Assembly: GCA_036023115.1 (NCBI GenBank)
Contig: JAYKKT010000080.1
Location: 9,437,501-9,501,500 of the forward strand
Direction: 5' to 3'
Source of the DNA: Brasenia schreberi
Lineage: Eukaryota; Streptophyta; Magnoliopsida; Nymphaeales; Cabombaceae
Length of the DNA stretch: 64,000 nt
Under the pieces are notes generated by a model, which worked only from the letters and a program-made list of their open reading frames with translations, was not told where the DNA came from and did no database searches. A program made the position numbers and the translations under genes. Below are positions 1 through 9,804 of this stretch, one piece after another (position 1 is the first letter of the stretch; each line of letters begins with the position of its first letter).

Positions 1-1319
1 CAGATTCGATATGAACCGGCGCACGGATTGTAATCGACCCTGGAGGCTACGGATTTGGGTGAGATTGGAGGGTGGAGCCATGTCTATGATGGCTCGACAC
101 TTAGAGGGGTCGACTTCGATTCCCCTTTGGCTCACCATAAAGCCTAGAAGCTTCCCTGATTCTACCCCGAACACACATTTTTGAGGGTTTAGCTTTACTT
201 TGTAAAGCCTAAGCCTTTCGAAAATCTTTTGTAAACATTCAATATGGGTGCATCGGTTGCCAAGAGATCATCTACATACACTTCTACAAGCTCATGAATT
301 TGATCATGGAAGCTCGTGTTCATGGCTCGTTGGTATGTTACGTCGGCATTTTTCAAACCAAAGGGCATGACTGTATAGCAGTACGTGCCCCATGGGGTTG
401 TGAAGGCGGTCTTACCCTGATCTCGTGGACTTAGTTTGATTTGATTATAGCCTGAATAGCCATCCATGAATGAAAACATTTCATGATTTGCAGTACTATC
501 GACTATCAAATCTATGTTTAGTAAAGGAAAATTATCCTTTGGAGTGGCTTTTTTCAGGTTTCTAAAATCGATGCATATTCAAATTTTCCCATTGGTTTTT
601 CGAACCACAACGATATTTGACAACCAATCAGAATACGCAATGGGTTTTATAAATCCGGCTTTTAGCAGATCTTCTAAACCCTCTTTGACTTGCGTGTGTA
701 CATTCGGGTGTATTTTCCTAAGCTTCTGCTTTATGGGTTTTACACCTACATCTAAGGGAAGACGATGCTCGACTATGCTGGGATCTATGCCCGACATGTC
801 TTCATACGTCCATGCAAACACATCTAAATAGGTCCGTAGAAATGCAATGAATGCTAACTTTTCTGTTTCATGCAAGCATGCGCCTATTTTGATGGTTTTG
901 GGATTGGAATCATCCCCTAGGTTCACCTCTACGAAATCTCCTCCTACTGATTGGGAAGGTCTTTCAAAATCGAGAACTCTATGAAATTCTGGGAGCTCAG
1001 AAGTGGGCTCTTCCTCAAGGGGATCCACTTCTAGGCTTTGATCATTCTCGTGGGCTATAGACCCGAGGGAACTTGATGCGTGGTTTTCAAAATGACCTGG
1101 TTTTGTACTTGGATTTTTGAGTGATTTCGAAATTTTTGGTATGGCTATGCAGACGACACTTCTTTCGAAATCCTTTTCTTTTGCCAAAGGCCTACCAGGA
1201 GCAGCTATGTATAAAATCTTTTTGGCATTTTCCAAATTTTCGATTTTTTTGGGTTTTTGTAAAACAAGAACTTTGGGAACTATACAAAGCACTCTTTTTT
1301 CGAGTTTTTGTTTTTCCAT
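1..1319 (-). pseudogene. Gypsy reverse transcriptase, broken
   Basis: Minus-strand pol segment. The upstream part (1319 to 579) ends in the RT entry region, with HPNVHTQVKEGLEDLLKAGFI and VVVRKTNGK. An in-frame TGA at 579-581 stands where an arginine codon is expected (CIDFRN follows in the same frame). The frame resumes through DGYSGYNQI and MPFGLKNA to the catalytic YVDD at 267-278. Just after it, near 255-265, a one-base frameshift is visible: the other frame reads HIECLQKIFERLRLYK, then LNPQKC and GFMVSQRGIEVDP towards the left edge. The polymerase fold is recognisable but cannot be made from this copy. Confidence 0.85.
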
Positions 1320-1434
1320 TGTTTTTGGTTTTTCTTGTTTTTCGATTTTTTTTCGATTTTAAGTTTTCAAATGTTTTTGGTATTTTTAGAAAAAGGGATC
1401 TTCCGTCATACCTACAAAGGGAAAACACTACAGG

Positions 1435-1977
1435 TTAGACTCGGAATAGGAGGTCTAAACCATAGGTTTCTTCTAAGACAGGCTCCGGGGCACCCTTGAC
1501 CCAGGTGGTCACAGGGGGTGGCTCCGGCGGTATTCGGGGAGTATAGCCGATCCCATATCGGCTTGGGTTGGCCCTAGGCAGGATGGGCTCTAGAAGACCC
1601 TGGTTTTGTGCCCCTAGACTCTTGTAGGGCGTGTAGCCCATGTTCAATAACATGTTCCACGACCTTTTGTTTTTTGAAAAGATGGGATATAAGTCGTGGT
1701 CCTGGAACATGCTATCGTCCATATTAGGCTCGTATGGCCTTTTGTCCAGGGGTTTTGGAAATAGGGAACGTTTGGGTTTTCCTAGAAGGATTAGAGTCGG
1801 GAGGGGGCCTGCTTTGGGCGGCCCCTTCACATATACAACCTTCCTAGGGTTGTTCAACATGAGCCGAGGTGGCTCAACCATAATTTGCCCCAGGTTAGCC
1901 TCATGGGCCTGGGAGCTTGATAAACAAGGGGAGTTTATGATCCCCTGAAGCTGTGGGTGACTCTCACCTAGGATCAC
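1435..1977 (-). pseudogene. Gypsy pol linker with G-patch-like motif
   Basis: A proline-rich segment between protease and reverse transcriptase, in the same frame as the protease ORF and separated from it only by the stop at 1984-1986. Around residues 110-155 it carries LLNMGYTPYKSLGAQNQG followed by RYGIGYTP. This resembles the glycine-rich, G-patch-like linker found in Tat/Ogre polyproteins. No catalytic motif is present. The frame differs from the reverse transcriptase ORF that follows, so a frameshift lies between 1319 and 1435. Confidence 0.6.
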
Positions 1978-1983
1978 TACGAC

Positions 1984-2802
1984 CTAGTCCCTAAAAGGGA
2001 TCTTGACACACTTGTGGAAGGTGGATGGCACAGCGCACAAACTGTGTATCCAGGGCCTTCCCAGCAATAGATTATAATGGGGGTGGATGTCCAAGACATG
2101 GAACACCCCCGTGTGTTCGATCCCTCCCGTTTCCATTGGGAGTTCGATGGATCCTAAAGGTCTAGACGCATTCCCATCGTATCCAGTGATAACGATGGGG
2201 CTTGGGTTCACTGAAGTCAAGGTGACTCCGATTTTGTACGCCACATGAAGTGGAAGGATGTTGAGCCCTCCTCCACCATCGACTAGGCACCTGTCCAGAG
2301 AGTGGTTGTTTAGAACCACCTCGATATTCAGGGCCTGGTTGTGGGTTTCGTAGGGTCTATCTACATCATCTTCCGAAAAGGTGATGGGCGATTTTGCTCC
2401 TAATAAAGCCACTTGGGCAGACAAGGATGCCGGACTTATGTTCGAATCAACCTTGGCCCTTTCTAGAATTTTCTCTAAGACAAGTCTATGCCTAGGCGAG
2501 GTTTTGATAAGCTCTAGGATAGACATGTGAATAGGAATCTTTGAAAGGTGGTTTTTGAAATCATAAGGATTTAGGATGACTTTGTCCTTATCTGCTTTTG
2601 GCAGACCACTAGGGATACATGCTTTTGAGGGGCCAGGCACACTGACCACCTTTTGAGCACCTTGAAGGTGCGGGGGTTGGTAGATCCTCCCGGATCTAGT
2701 GACTTCCCCCACGACCAGCCTAGGGTTCGCGCTAAACTTGGCTCTAAGGATGAGCTGAGGAGAACCTTGGATTTTCAAAACTGGTTTTACCGGGGTTTCC
2801 AC
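1984..2802 (-). pseudogene. Gypsy aspartic protease region
   Basis: An open stretch of 272 codons containing a retropepsin-like domain in its second half. The catalytic loop is at residues 174-180 and reads VDGGGGL, followed by NILPLHVAYKIGV. The flap/core strands and the conserved LLGRPWIHS are at residues 246-254. Cellular and retroviral pepsins use D-T/S-G here, and this copy has D-G-G. In Tat/Ogre relatives the triad is also non-standard, so the change may be lineage-typical rather than damage. It would be cut from the gag-pol polyprotein and process it. The frame closes at a stop before the linker. Confidence 0.75.
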
Positions 2803-3009
2803 TTTTGGTGGTCCCCGAATGACGACTTGGGCGGGCCTCTTGTATAATACAAGGATGGGCGCACAAGCAGGTCGACCAGGTTCTGGTTTTTGCGCTAGTT
2901 CTTTGGAAATGGTGAGGGTACATACCTCCTTTCCTTTCCCACTGCCACTGGTGTGTTTGGGAAAGGGTTCCTTAAAGATAGCTTGAGGTGGCTCAGGTTC
3001 CGCAGTGAC

Positions 3010-3201
3010 CTAGAGCCGGCCTTCTGCTATCAAGTTCTCAATTTTATTTAAAAGAGAGAAGCAGCGTTTGGTATCATGGCCTTTGAGCCGATGATACTTA
3101 CAAAATCGGTTTAAATACCCCCCTTTGGAAGTGACTCCTTCGGGGATTTCAGGGAGTTCGATCATGCCCTGGGCAAGTAAGAGGTCTAGGACCTCCGACA
3201 C
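3010..3201 (-). pseudogene. Gypsy gag zinc-knuckle-like segment
   Basis: A short frame carrying CKYHRLKGHDTKRCFSLLNK, the modified C-x2-H-x4-H-x4-C knuckle seen at the gag/protease boundary of Tat/Ogre-like elements. It overlaps the end of the gag ORF by 16 bp in another frame, so a frameshift separates the two halves of gag here. It shares its frame with the protease ORF, with stops between 2803 and 3009. Confidence 0.65.
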
Positions 3202-4313
3202 AGGTTGCCCCAGCGGAGTATACTCCCGTTTTCAACCGGTTTTTGAAAATTACGTTTTCTCTTATTTTCTATTTTTTCAAAATTTTTAGAAGTGCCCGCC
3301 ATGCCTGGATCCACCCGGACATTGGCGATTTTATGGGGCTTTGCCCCTTTGTCCGTCGTGGGCAGCCCATATGCGATGGGCTTTTCCAAACGGGTTTTTG
3401 GAACGGCACTTCCTTTCCATAAGTGATCGTATGTCCCTTTTCGTAAGTTGGTTTCGAAAAGGGAGGCCTTTTTGATCAACTTATGGAAAGTTGAAATCTC
3501 ATGGAACGAGAGAAGGGTTTTTAACGCGCTTTTGAAATTATCCAGGATCAGCATTACTGTGCATCCTTCGGATATGGGCTCTCGCACTTGGCCCAAAAGC
3601 GACCTCCATCTTATAATGAAGGCATGCACGTCTTCGTTCATGCCTTGCTTTGTATCCCTTAAGGTATTCAGGGTTGGCGTGACTTCCACGTTGTGTGCAA
3701 ATCTTTGCATGAAGCAGTTCGCTAACTCTTCAAAAGTAGCGAACTGGCTTAAGTCGTAGGAAGCCAGCCATTTGGCAGCTGTGCCTTTAAGGGATAAAGG
3801 GAACCAATACACCCATTTCATCGAGTCCTTTTTCTTCTTATGGGCTCGACGTGAGAAAAGCTGCAAGTGAGACCTAGGGTCTCCCATGCCATCATACCGA
3901 TGGAAGTTCGGTATTTCATCGTCACTGTCTGTTTCGTAATCCATAGGAAGGAAATCAGACAGGGCGTAGCTTCTTTTCTCTTTATTCTGCCCTTTCAGCA
4001 GCTGCTGTAGGGCTTTACGGTCCTTTTGTGTGAAGGACTCGTGGTATTGGTTGCCTTCCATTACGGAGGCCTCTTTTTGCTTGCGAGGTTTTTCAGATTT
4101 CTTTTTAGGCCTTTGTTCACCGTTTGATGAACATGAATCGCCTACTGCGGCCTCTTGGCTGAGAGCATCGATTTTGGCCTCAAACTCCCTTCTCAAGTCC
4201 TCGATTTCATCTAGTTTTATTTTGTTTTTGAAAATCCTCCTAGAGTGAGAACTTGATGCGCATGAGCCTTGGCTCGACACTTCACTTGGATTGGATTTTG
4301 ACATGCTTTTCAA
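3186..4313 (-). pseudogene. Gypsy gag, 5' part, frameshifted at its end
   Basis: A 375-codon frame beginning 110 bp inside the primer binding site, as expected for gag. Residues 33-56 are rich in charged heptads and could form a coiled coil. Residues 60-82 are lysine-rich. The Retrotrans_gag capsid-like domain runs from about residue 136 (NFHRYDGMGDPRSHL) through MKWVYWFPLSLKGTAAKW (165-182) to roughly residue 275. It would package element RNA in cytoplasmic particles. It ends at a frameshift before its zinc knuckle, which lies in the overlapping frame at 3010-3201. Confidence 0.8.
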
Positions 4314-4422
4314 GCTTTTTCAAAACTTCCTAAGTACAAGCAAAGAAAACAAGTTAAAACGACACCTTTTTACAAAATTTTCGTAAGACTTAAGCAAAAC
4401 TCGATTTTTGAAAAAGGCTCAC

Positions 4423-4440
4423 GTCCCACCGGGCGTGCCA
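4423..4440 (-). promoter_or_regulatory. Primer binding site of the gypsy element
   Basis: On the minus strand, TGGCACGCCCGGTGGGAC starts 5 bases inside the LTR end at 4446. Position and the leading TGG are typical of a tRNA-primed minus-strand start. I cannot say with confidence which tRNA it matches. Confidence 0.7.
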
Positions 4441-4961
4441 ATCTCTGTAGACGCACGAAAATCCCCGCCTCTTCGTCCTTTTCAGGGCTTGGAGTGGATC
4501 TTCTCGTGTGTCTAAGGCCTATATATGCAAATAGGGCGTGCCAGCTAGCTTACTTAAGCTAGCGAAGATATTTTTAACACTGACTTCTAAACGTGGCGAC
4601 TGTGAGCAAGTGAGCTCTTGTCGTCGCAGAACTTCTTACACCGATGTGCAAGGGTCAGTCTGTACGCTTTGCAAAAATCAAGTTTTGGAGAGAAAGTCTA
4701 CGAAGCGGTTCGAGGTGTCTATTTCGGGTCTTTAAGATGCGATTGCATGTTTTAGATCACGTGGATTTGCACGTGCCTAAGTCTTTTTCTTTTATCCCTT
4801 TTCGGGCCACCTAGTTTGTGTGTTATGAACACTCCACTACATGGGCGAATTCGAGCGGGGCTTGCTTTGATGCAATATGCGTCCTACTTCGTGGTATGGC
4901 GTAGATGCAATGCAAACTCACGCTACTCCAAAGGGAAAACCCGAAATGTAAAGACAATACT

Positions 4962-5029
4962 GAAGGGGAAATAACGGAAGGGAAATAACCGAAGGGAAAT
5001 AACCGAAGGGAAATAACCGAAGGGAGATA
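4962..5029. repeat. 14-bp tandem repeat (GAAGGGAAATAACC), about 4.5 copies
   Basis: The unit GAAGGGAAATAACC is repeated head to tail with nearly no variation inside the transcribed part of the gypsy LTR. No coding potential. Confidence 0.9.
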
Positions 5030-5045
5030 TGTATATAGATTATGT

Positions 5046-5560
5046 ATATGAGCCCTTACTCGGGTCTTGCAAATAAGAGCGAAGGCTCAATGTAGGTGCG
5101 TGCTTGAATTGAAAGACTTACACACACGACATGAAATTAAACCCAAATATAAATTGCAGTATGGCCTTGACTAAGGTCTTGGGAGTAAGAGCGAAGGCTC
5201 AATGTGTGTGAGAGTGCTTGAATTTAAGTACTACACACACGACATAAATGAAACCCAAATATAACTGCAATAAGGCCTTTACTAAGGTCTTGGGAGTAAG
5301 AGCGAAGGCTCAATGTGTGTGAAAGTGCTTGAATTGAAAGACTTACTCACACGACATGAAATGAAACCCAAATAGTATAGGTCGGCCCTTACTTGGGTCT
5401 TTCAAATAAGAGCGAAAGCTCAATGTGTGTGAGAGTGCTTGAATTGAAAGACTTACTCACACGACATGAAATGAAACCCAAATAGTATAGGTCGGCCCTT
5501 ACTTGGGTCTTTCCACTAAGAGCGAAAGCTCAATGTGTGTGAGTGCTTGAATTGAAAGAC
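5046..5560. repeat. 110-bp tandem repeat, five copies
   Basis: The core AAGAGCGAAGGCTCAATG recurs with starts near 5076, 5188, 5299, 5409 and 5519, giving a period of 110-112 bp. Each unit contains a short hairpin (GAGCGAAGGCTC), the block GTGCTTGAATTGAAAGAC and ACACGACATGAAATGAAACC. A related degenerate copy of the core appears again at 7771 at the start of unit B. The array lies in the LTR between the TATA-like boxes and the primer site, so it would be in the element's RNA leader. Confidence 0.9.
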
Positions 5561-5649
5561 AACGCACCCAACTTAAACAAAAACCCTTCGAAAATGAAAG
5601 TATATATATGCACTTATGTATTAGGGGCTGATTAGTTCCGTGTGTGTTC

Positions 5650-7759
5650 AAAATCGTGCACGACTAAGAGAGTGCACGTGTGTGGTTGTGCCAAGCCACG
5701 TTATTACAAGCGGGGGGAGACTATGCTCCGTTATTACAACCCCGTATCGAATTTAATCTCAGACAAGTATACAACTAAGGACCGAGTTTAGACACTTACG
5801 AGTAGCTGGTCCGTAGAGGTCTTGCTTGAGCGTGGGCTTGGCCTTGGGCTGCAAACGGGAGCTCCGCGAAGATAGGTGATCAAAGGTGCTGGCCGGCTGC
5901 AAGTGGGGCGCGGGATAGGCGCCTCGAAGGTGGCCGGTGGCAAGTAGATGTCGCCTCAAGGTAGGGGGTTTAAAGTGGCTAAATAAGCGGGTTACTAGGG
6001 GAGTTGAGAGCTTAGGGAAACTGGACCTAAAAGAGGGTTCGTGGGAAGGCCGAATGGGACACCTAGGGGAAGGCCGAATGGGATATGATGGCTAGGTAAT
6101 GGCCGGCAGTTTGGGCTATTGCTAGGTTCGGCTAAGTGAAAAGGGTGGTGGCAAAAGGGCTGAGATGAGGATAGGGTAGGTGGCTAGGAGTGGAGAGGGG
6201 GAAGAGAAGGGCTTTGATGGAGTTAGGGTACTTACCGAATGGGGAGAGGCGGTGGAAGGCAATGAGAAGCAGGCGGGCAGGTGGGCTCTTGGCTGGTTCG
6301 GTTGGGTGAAGGTGGTAGCGTCCGGCTGGGTGAGATGGTGGTGGATGGAAGAGGGAAGGTGGCGGTGCAGGTGGAGCTGATGGAGCAGGTGGAGATGGTG
6401 GAGCAGGTGGAGCAGGCGAAGGTGATGGAGAGTGGTCCCGGCTAGGTGAGGAAAATGGGAGAAGGAGAGGGCCCGGCTGGGTGAGGTGAGGGTTCCCACT
6501 TGGAAAACCCGCCCCCAACGGGGGGGGTTTAAATAGGGGATGGGTAGGTCGGTTAGGGCTGGGCTGGGGGTAGTGGTTAGGTGGTTTAGGTAGGGTGGTA
6601 TGTAGATAAGGTGGGCTGGAAAGGGTTGGGCTAGATATTTTAAAACTAGGGGTTTGGGTAGATTGTGGGCTAAGGGTGGTTTAGGGGTTTAGGGCTAGGT
6701 TAGGTGGTTGGGTTTTAGGGTGAGGTTTAGTGAGCTAGGTTAGGTGATTAGGCTAGGTTTAGGCTAGGATTAGGGAAATTAATCTAGGATTAGGGAAGTG
6801 GGTTAGGTGATTAGGTTGGGATTAGGCCGGGATTAGGGAAGTGGGTTAGGTGATTAGGTTAGGATTAGGGGTGGATTAGGGGTTTAGGCTAGGATTAGTC
6901 ATTTTGGGTTAGGTCTAGGTGAGGGAGCTCCCTTAGCATGGCCCATAGACCTTGATCACCCCATGTTGGTGCAGCCCTAGGTTAGGTTTTAGCTAATTAC
7001 AAGCTTAAACCCACTCAATTAGGCTAACCCACATGATTAAACCCAAACTTGACACACAAGTCAAGCTTAATACAACACTCTTGATATTTTTCATCCCCAC
7101 TCTCTCTCATGCCCAATATCCCACGTGAATTTCAAGTGGGCCCCACCTCCATTTATGAGAAGGTGATGTGGGCCATGGATATAGATATTGGATTGGATCT
7201 CTGGATCCAAATCCAAATCCAAGTCCACATATGGGTTTGGATTGGAATCTGGATATATATGGTCCAGATCCAATCCAAACTGAACTCTGACTCCTTCGAG
7301 CTGGGTTCGAAACGGACGATTCGTACGGAGCCTGACAGCATCAGTACTCCGTCTGCGTTGGGTCTTCGCCAACATAGTCGTCCGCCTCCGTTTCTGCCTT
7401 CCGGAGATTACTTCAGATGCTATTTTGATAAGAACAGGGTCTTGGACATTCGAGATCCTGGGGGTGTGAATCAGATACAAGAGTGGTTGTGCCGGGCTCG
7501 ACGTGTGCTCCGGTTTCGGGCTCTTCTTAGCTCTCCTGGTCTTGTCTTGATCGGGCCAAGCCGCTTCAGGGTTTCAAAAACGTGTTTTAAAAGGTTTTCA
7601 AAAGCCATATTATATGTTTTTGAAATATAAAGTTTAAAACATATATACAGGGTTGTCTAGAAGGCTCCTGGGTTTCCAGACTCAAAAATGGCCCTTTGGG
7701 GCTGCTTTTACAAAACCAGATGAATTTTGAGAAGTTCGTGGGATTTCGGGGTGTTTACA
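5650..7759 (-). repeat. U3 unit A of the gypsy LTR
   Basis: First of three related units. It has, in order on the plus strand, a GTGCACG...TTATTACAA...GCTCC block, GAGTAGCTGGTCC, a G-rich stretch, GGTTTAAATAGGGG, a long TTAGG-rich stretch, the palindrome CACGTG near 7122, a WGGATTTGGAT tract and the LTR terminus. Long open frames in it (both strands) are products of low-complexity composition, not genes. Confidence 0.75.
6527..6536 (-). promoter_or_regulatory. TATA-like box of LTR unit A
   Basis: On the minus strand CTATTTAAAC lies in a GC-rich context and upstream of the repeat leader. The matching place in unit B also carries a TATA-like box. Confidence 0.45.
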
Positions 7760-9804
7760 GGTGTGCAACTAAGAGCGGAAAGGCTCAAGTGCACGTGGGT
7801 GCTTGTGTGTCAAACCAAGTTATTACATCTTGGGGAGAGACTACGCTCCATTATTACAACCCTATGTCAAAATTTAATTGAATATAAGGCAAGTTCATAT
7901 AATGGACCAAGTTTAGGTACTTACATGTAGCTGGTCCATCTTCAACTTGCGAGGACTTGTCCTTGTGATCCGCCTTGGGCAGCCAAGAGGAGTCCCTTAG
8001 GTGGATGGTTGCGACAGGTAGGAGTGTTGGTCGGTTGATGTTGAGGCATGGTAGGGAAGGTAGGCTGGGCTAGGGTGTGGTGTTAGGGGCTGGGATATGT
8101 TTGGGGACAGGTAGGTCTTGGCTGGAAGAGGAGAGAAGGACAGGTGGTGCAGGTCGGCTGGGCAGGTGGTGTTGGGAGTTGGGCTGGGAATGAAAGGGGT
8201 GCAGACTAGGGGTGTGGTAGTGTTGGTGGTCGGGTGGAAGGAAGGTGGAGTGTCTAGGTGTTGGACGAGTGGAAGGAGGTGGCAGGTGCAGTAGGTGGAA
8301 GGGCAGGTGTCTTGGTCGGCCGAGAATGAAGGAGATGCGGGTGTTTTGGGGAAGGGGGAGTAGTACTAACCGGGAAGGATGGAGCTACTGGTGGTGTTGG
8401 AGTGGTGCTGTCCTGGCCAAATGGTGGAGTGAAAGGGGAATGGCGAGAGATGGGAGCTGGCCCTGGCCGGATGGAAGTGTGAAGGGAGGTGCTAGCCGGG
8501 TCCCAAAGGTGAAGAGAGCTTGAAGAGGAGCCAAGAGAGGGGAACCCGCATGAAGGAGGGGGTTTATATAGGCTAGCTAGGGGTTGGTGGCTAGGAGTTT
8601 AGGTCGGTTGGTGGGTTGTGGGCTAGATATTTTCATTAGGTGGGCTGGGATATATATTGTGGGGTAGATATTTATGGTTTAGGATGGGGGTGGCTGTAAC
8701 TAGTTTAGGTTTTGGTTTTAGGGAATGTTGTGGGCTGGTTTAATGGTTTGGGGTAGGTTGGTTAGGTGGGTTGGGTTCTAGTTGGTTAGGGATTTAGTTA
8801 GGTGAACTAAGGTTAGTTTAGGCTTAGTTGGTTAGGGTCTAGGTGGTCTAGCTAGGTGAGATTCGGGCGGTTTTGGGTGAGAAGGGTTTGGTTAAGGTTA
8901 GCTTTGGGTTAGGTTAGGTTTTAGGGGAAATGGCTAGGTGAGGTGAGCTAGCTTAGGGCTAGGTTTAGGAACCACCCCTTGGCGCCGGTCCATTGCCTTA
9001 GTTGCAGCCATGTCCAAGTTGGTGCAGCCCTAGGTCAAGTGTAGGTGCATACAAGCTTGAACCCACACTCTTGGTTAAACCCACAAGGCTAACCCACTTT
9101 TGACTAAAAGTCAAGCCTACCAACTTTCTCACTCATACTTTATGGCCCCCTTTCTCTCTCTACCCAAGCCTTCCAAGGCATTTCACGTGAAACATTGTGG
9201 GCCCCTCACCCCCATTTATGGGGAGGTGAAGTGGGCCATGGATATAGATATTGGATTTGGATCTTGAGATCCAAATCCAAATACATTTTGGGTTTGGATC
9301 TGGATATATATGGTTCAGATCCGATCCAAACTTGATTTTTTGATTCTTTCATGGCGTTTCGAGACGGACGGCTTGTGTGGGGCCTGACTTTATCAGTACT
9401 CTGTCTTGCGTTGGGTCTTCGCCAACATTGTCGTCCGATCTTCTTCTCACCTTCGGGATTTCATTTTGATTATTTTTCTGATATCTGTAGCTTAGATGTC
9501 TGAGAATTTGGGGATGCTTTTGACATGAGAGTTGATATGCCGGGCTTGAAGTATGCTTCGGGTCCGGGTTCTCCTTTGCCTTTTCGATCCGCTTTTATCA
9601 AGCTAGGAGGCTTTTGGGGCTTCAAAATGTTGTTTATAGTCTAAACGCTATATGTATAGAGTTTTAAAACGTATATACAGGTTTTCAAATATGTACAGGG
9701 CTGTCTGGAAGGCTCCTGGGTTTCCAAACTCAAAATAGCCCTTTGGGGCTGCTTTTGTAAAACCAAGTGTGTTTGAGAAAATCGTGAGATTTTGGGTGAT
9801 TACA
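7760..9804 (-). repeat. U3 unit B of the gypsy LTR
   Basis: Aligns by eye with unit A over its whole length: TTATTACATCTTGGGGAGAG at the start, ACATGTAGCTGGTCC, a TATA-like stretch, TTAGG-rich sequence, TTTCACGTGAAA near 9182, a GGATTTGGAT tract, and a terminus ending at GTGATTACA. Divergence from A is high (many small indels), so the duplication is old. Confidence 0.75.
8561..8572 (-). promoter_or_regulatory. TATA box of LTR unit B
   Basis: CCTATATAAACC on the minus strand, at the place corresponding to the TATA-like box of unit A. It suggests that the LTR carries more than one core promoter. Confidence 0.5.

Noticed and set aside
579..1319. Separate intact host gene
   Set aside because: The frame is the start of gypsy reverse transcriptase, and the downstream polymerase motifs follow in frame after one stop.
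5046..5560. Regular repeats suggestive of a CRISPR array
   Set aside because: The repeats are contiguous 110-bp units with no unique spacers, in a plant retrotransposon LTR.
6122..6518. Proline/histidine/serine-rich frames on the minus strand
   Set aside because: Overlapping frames of low-complexity G-rich LTR sequence with no conserved partner in unit B.
6540..6930. TTAGG-rich stretch resembling interstitial telomere repeats
   Set aside because: No tandem run of the plant unit TTTAGGG. The motif is degenerate, lies inside the gypsy LTR and recurs in unit B at the same place.
7109..7630. 173-codon open frame on the plus strand
   Set aside because: It spans the GGATTTGGAT tract and LTR terminus of unit A. 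Opposite-strand frames are open too and units B and C do not conserve it.
8245..8523. Glycine/tryptophan/arginine-rich frame
   Set aside because: Composition artefact of the GGTGG-rich part of unit B.
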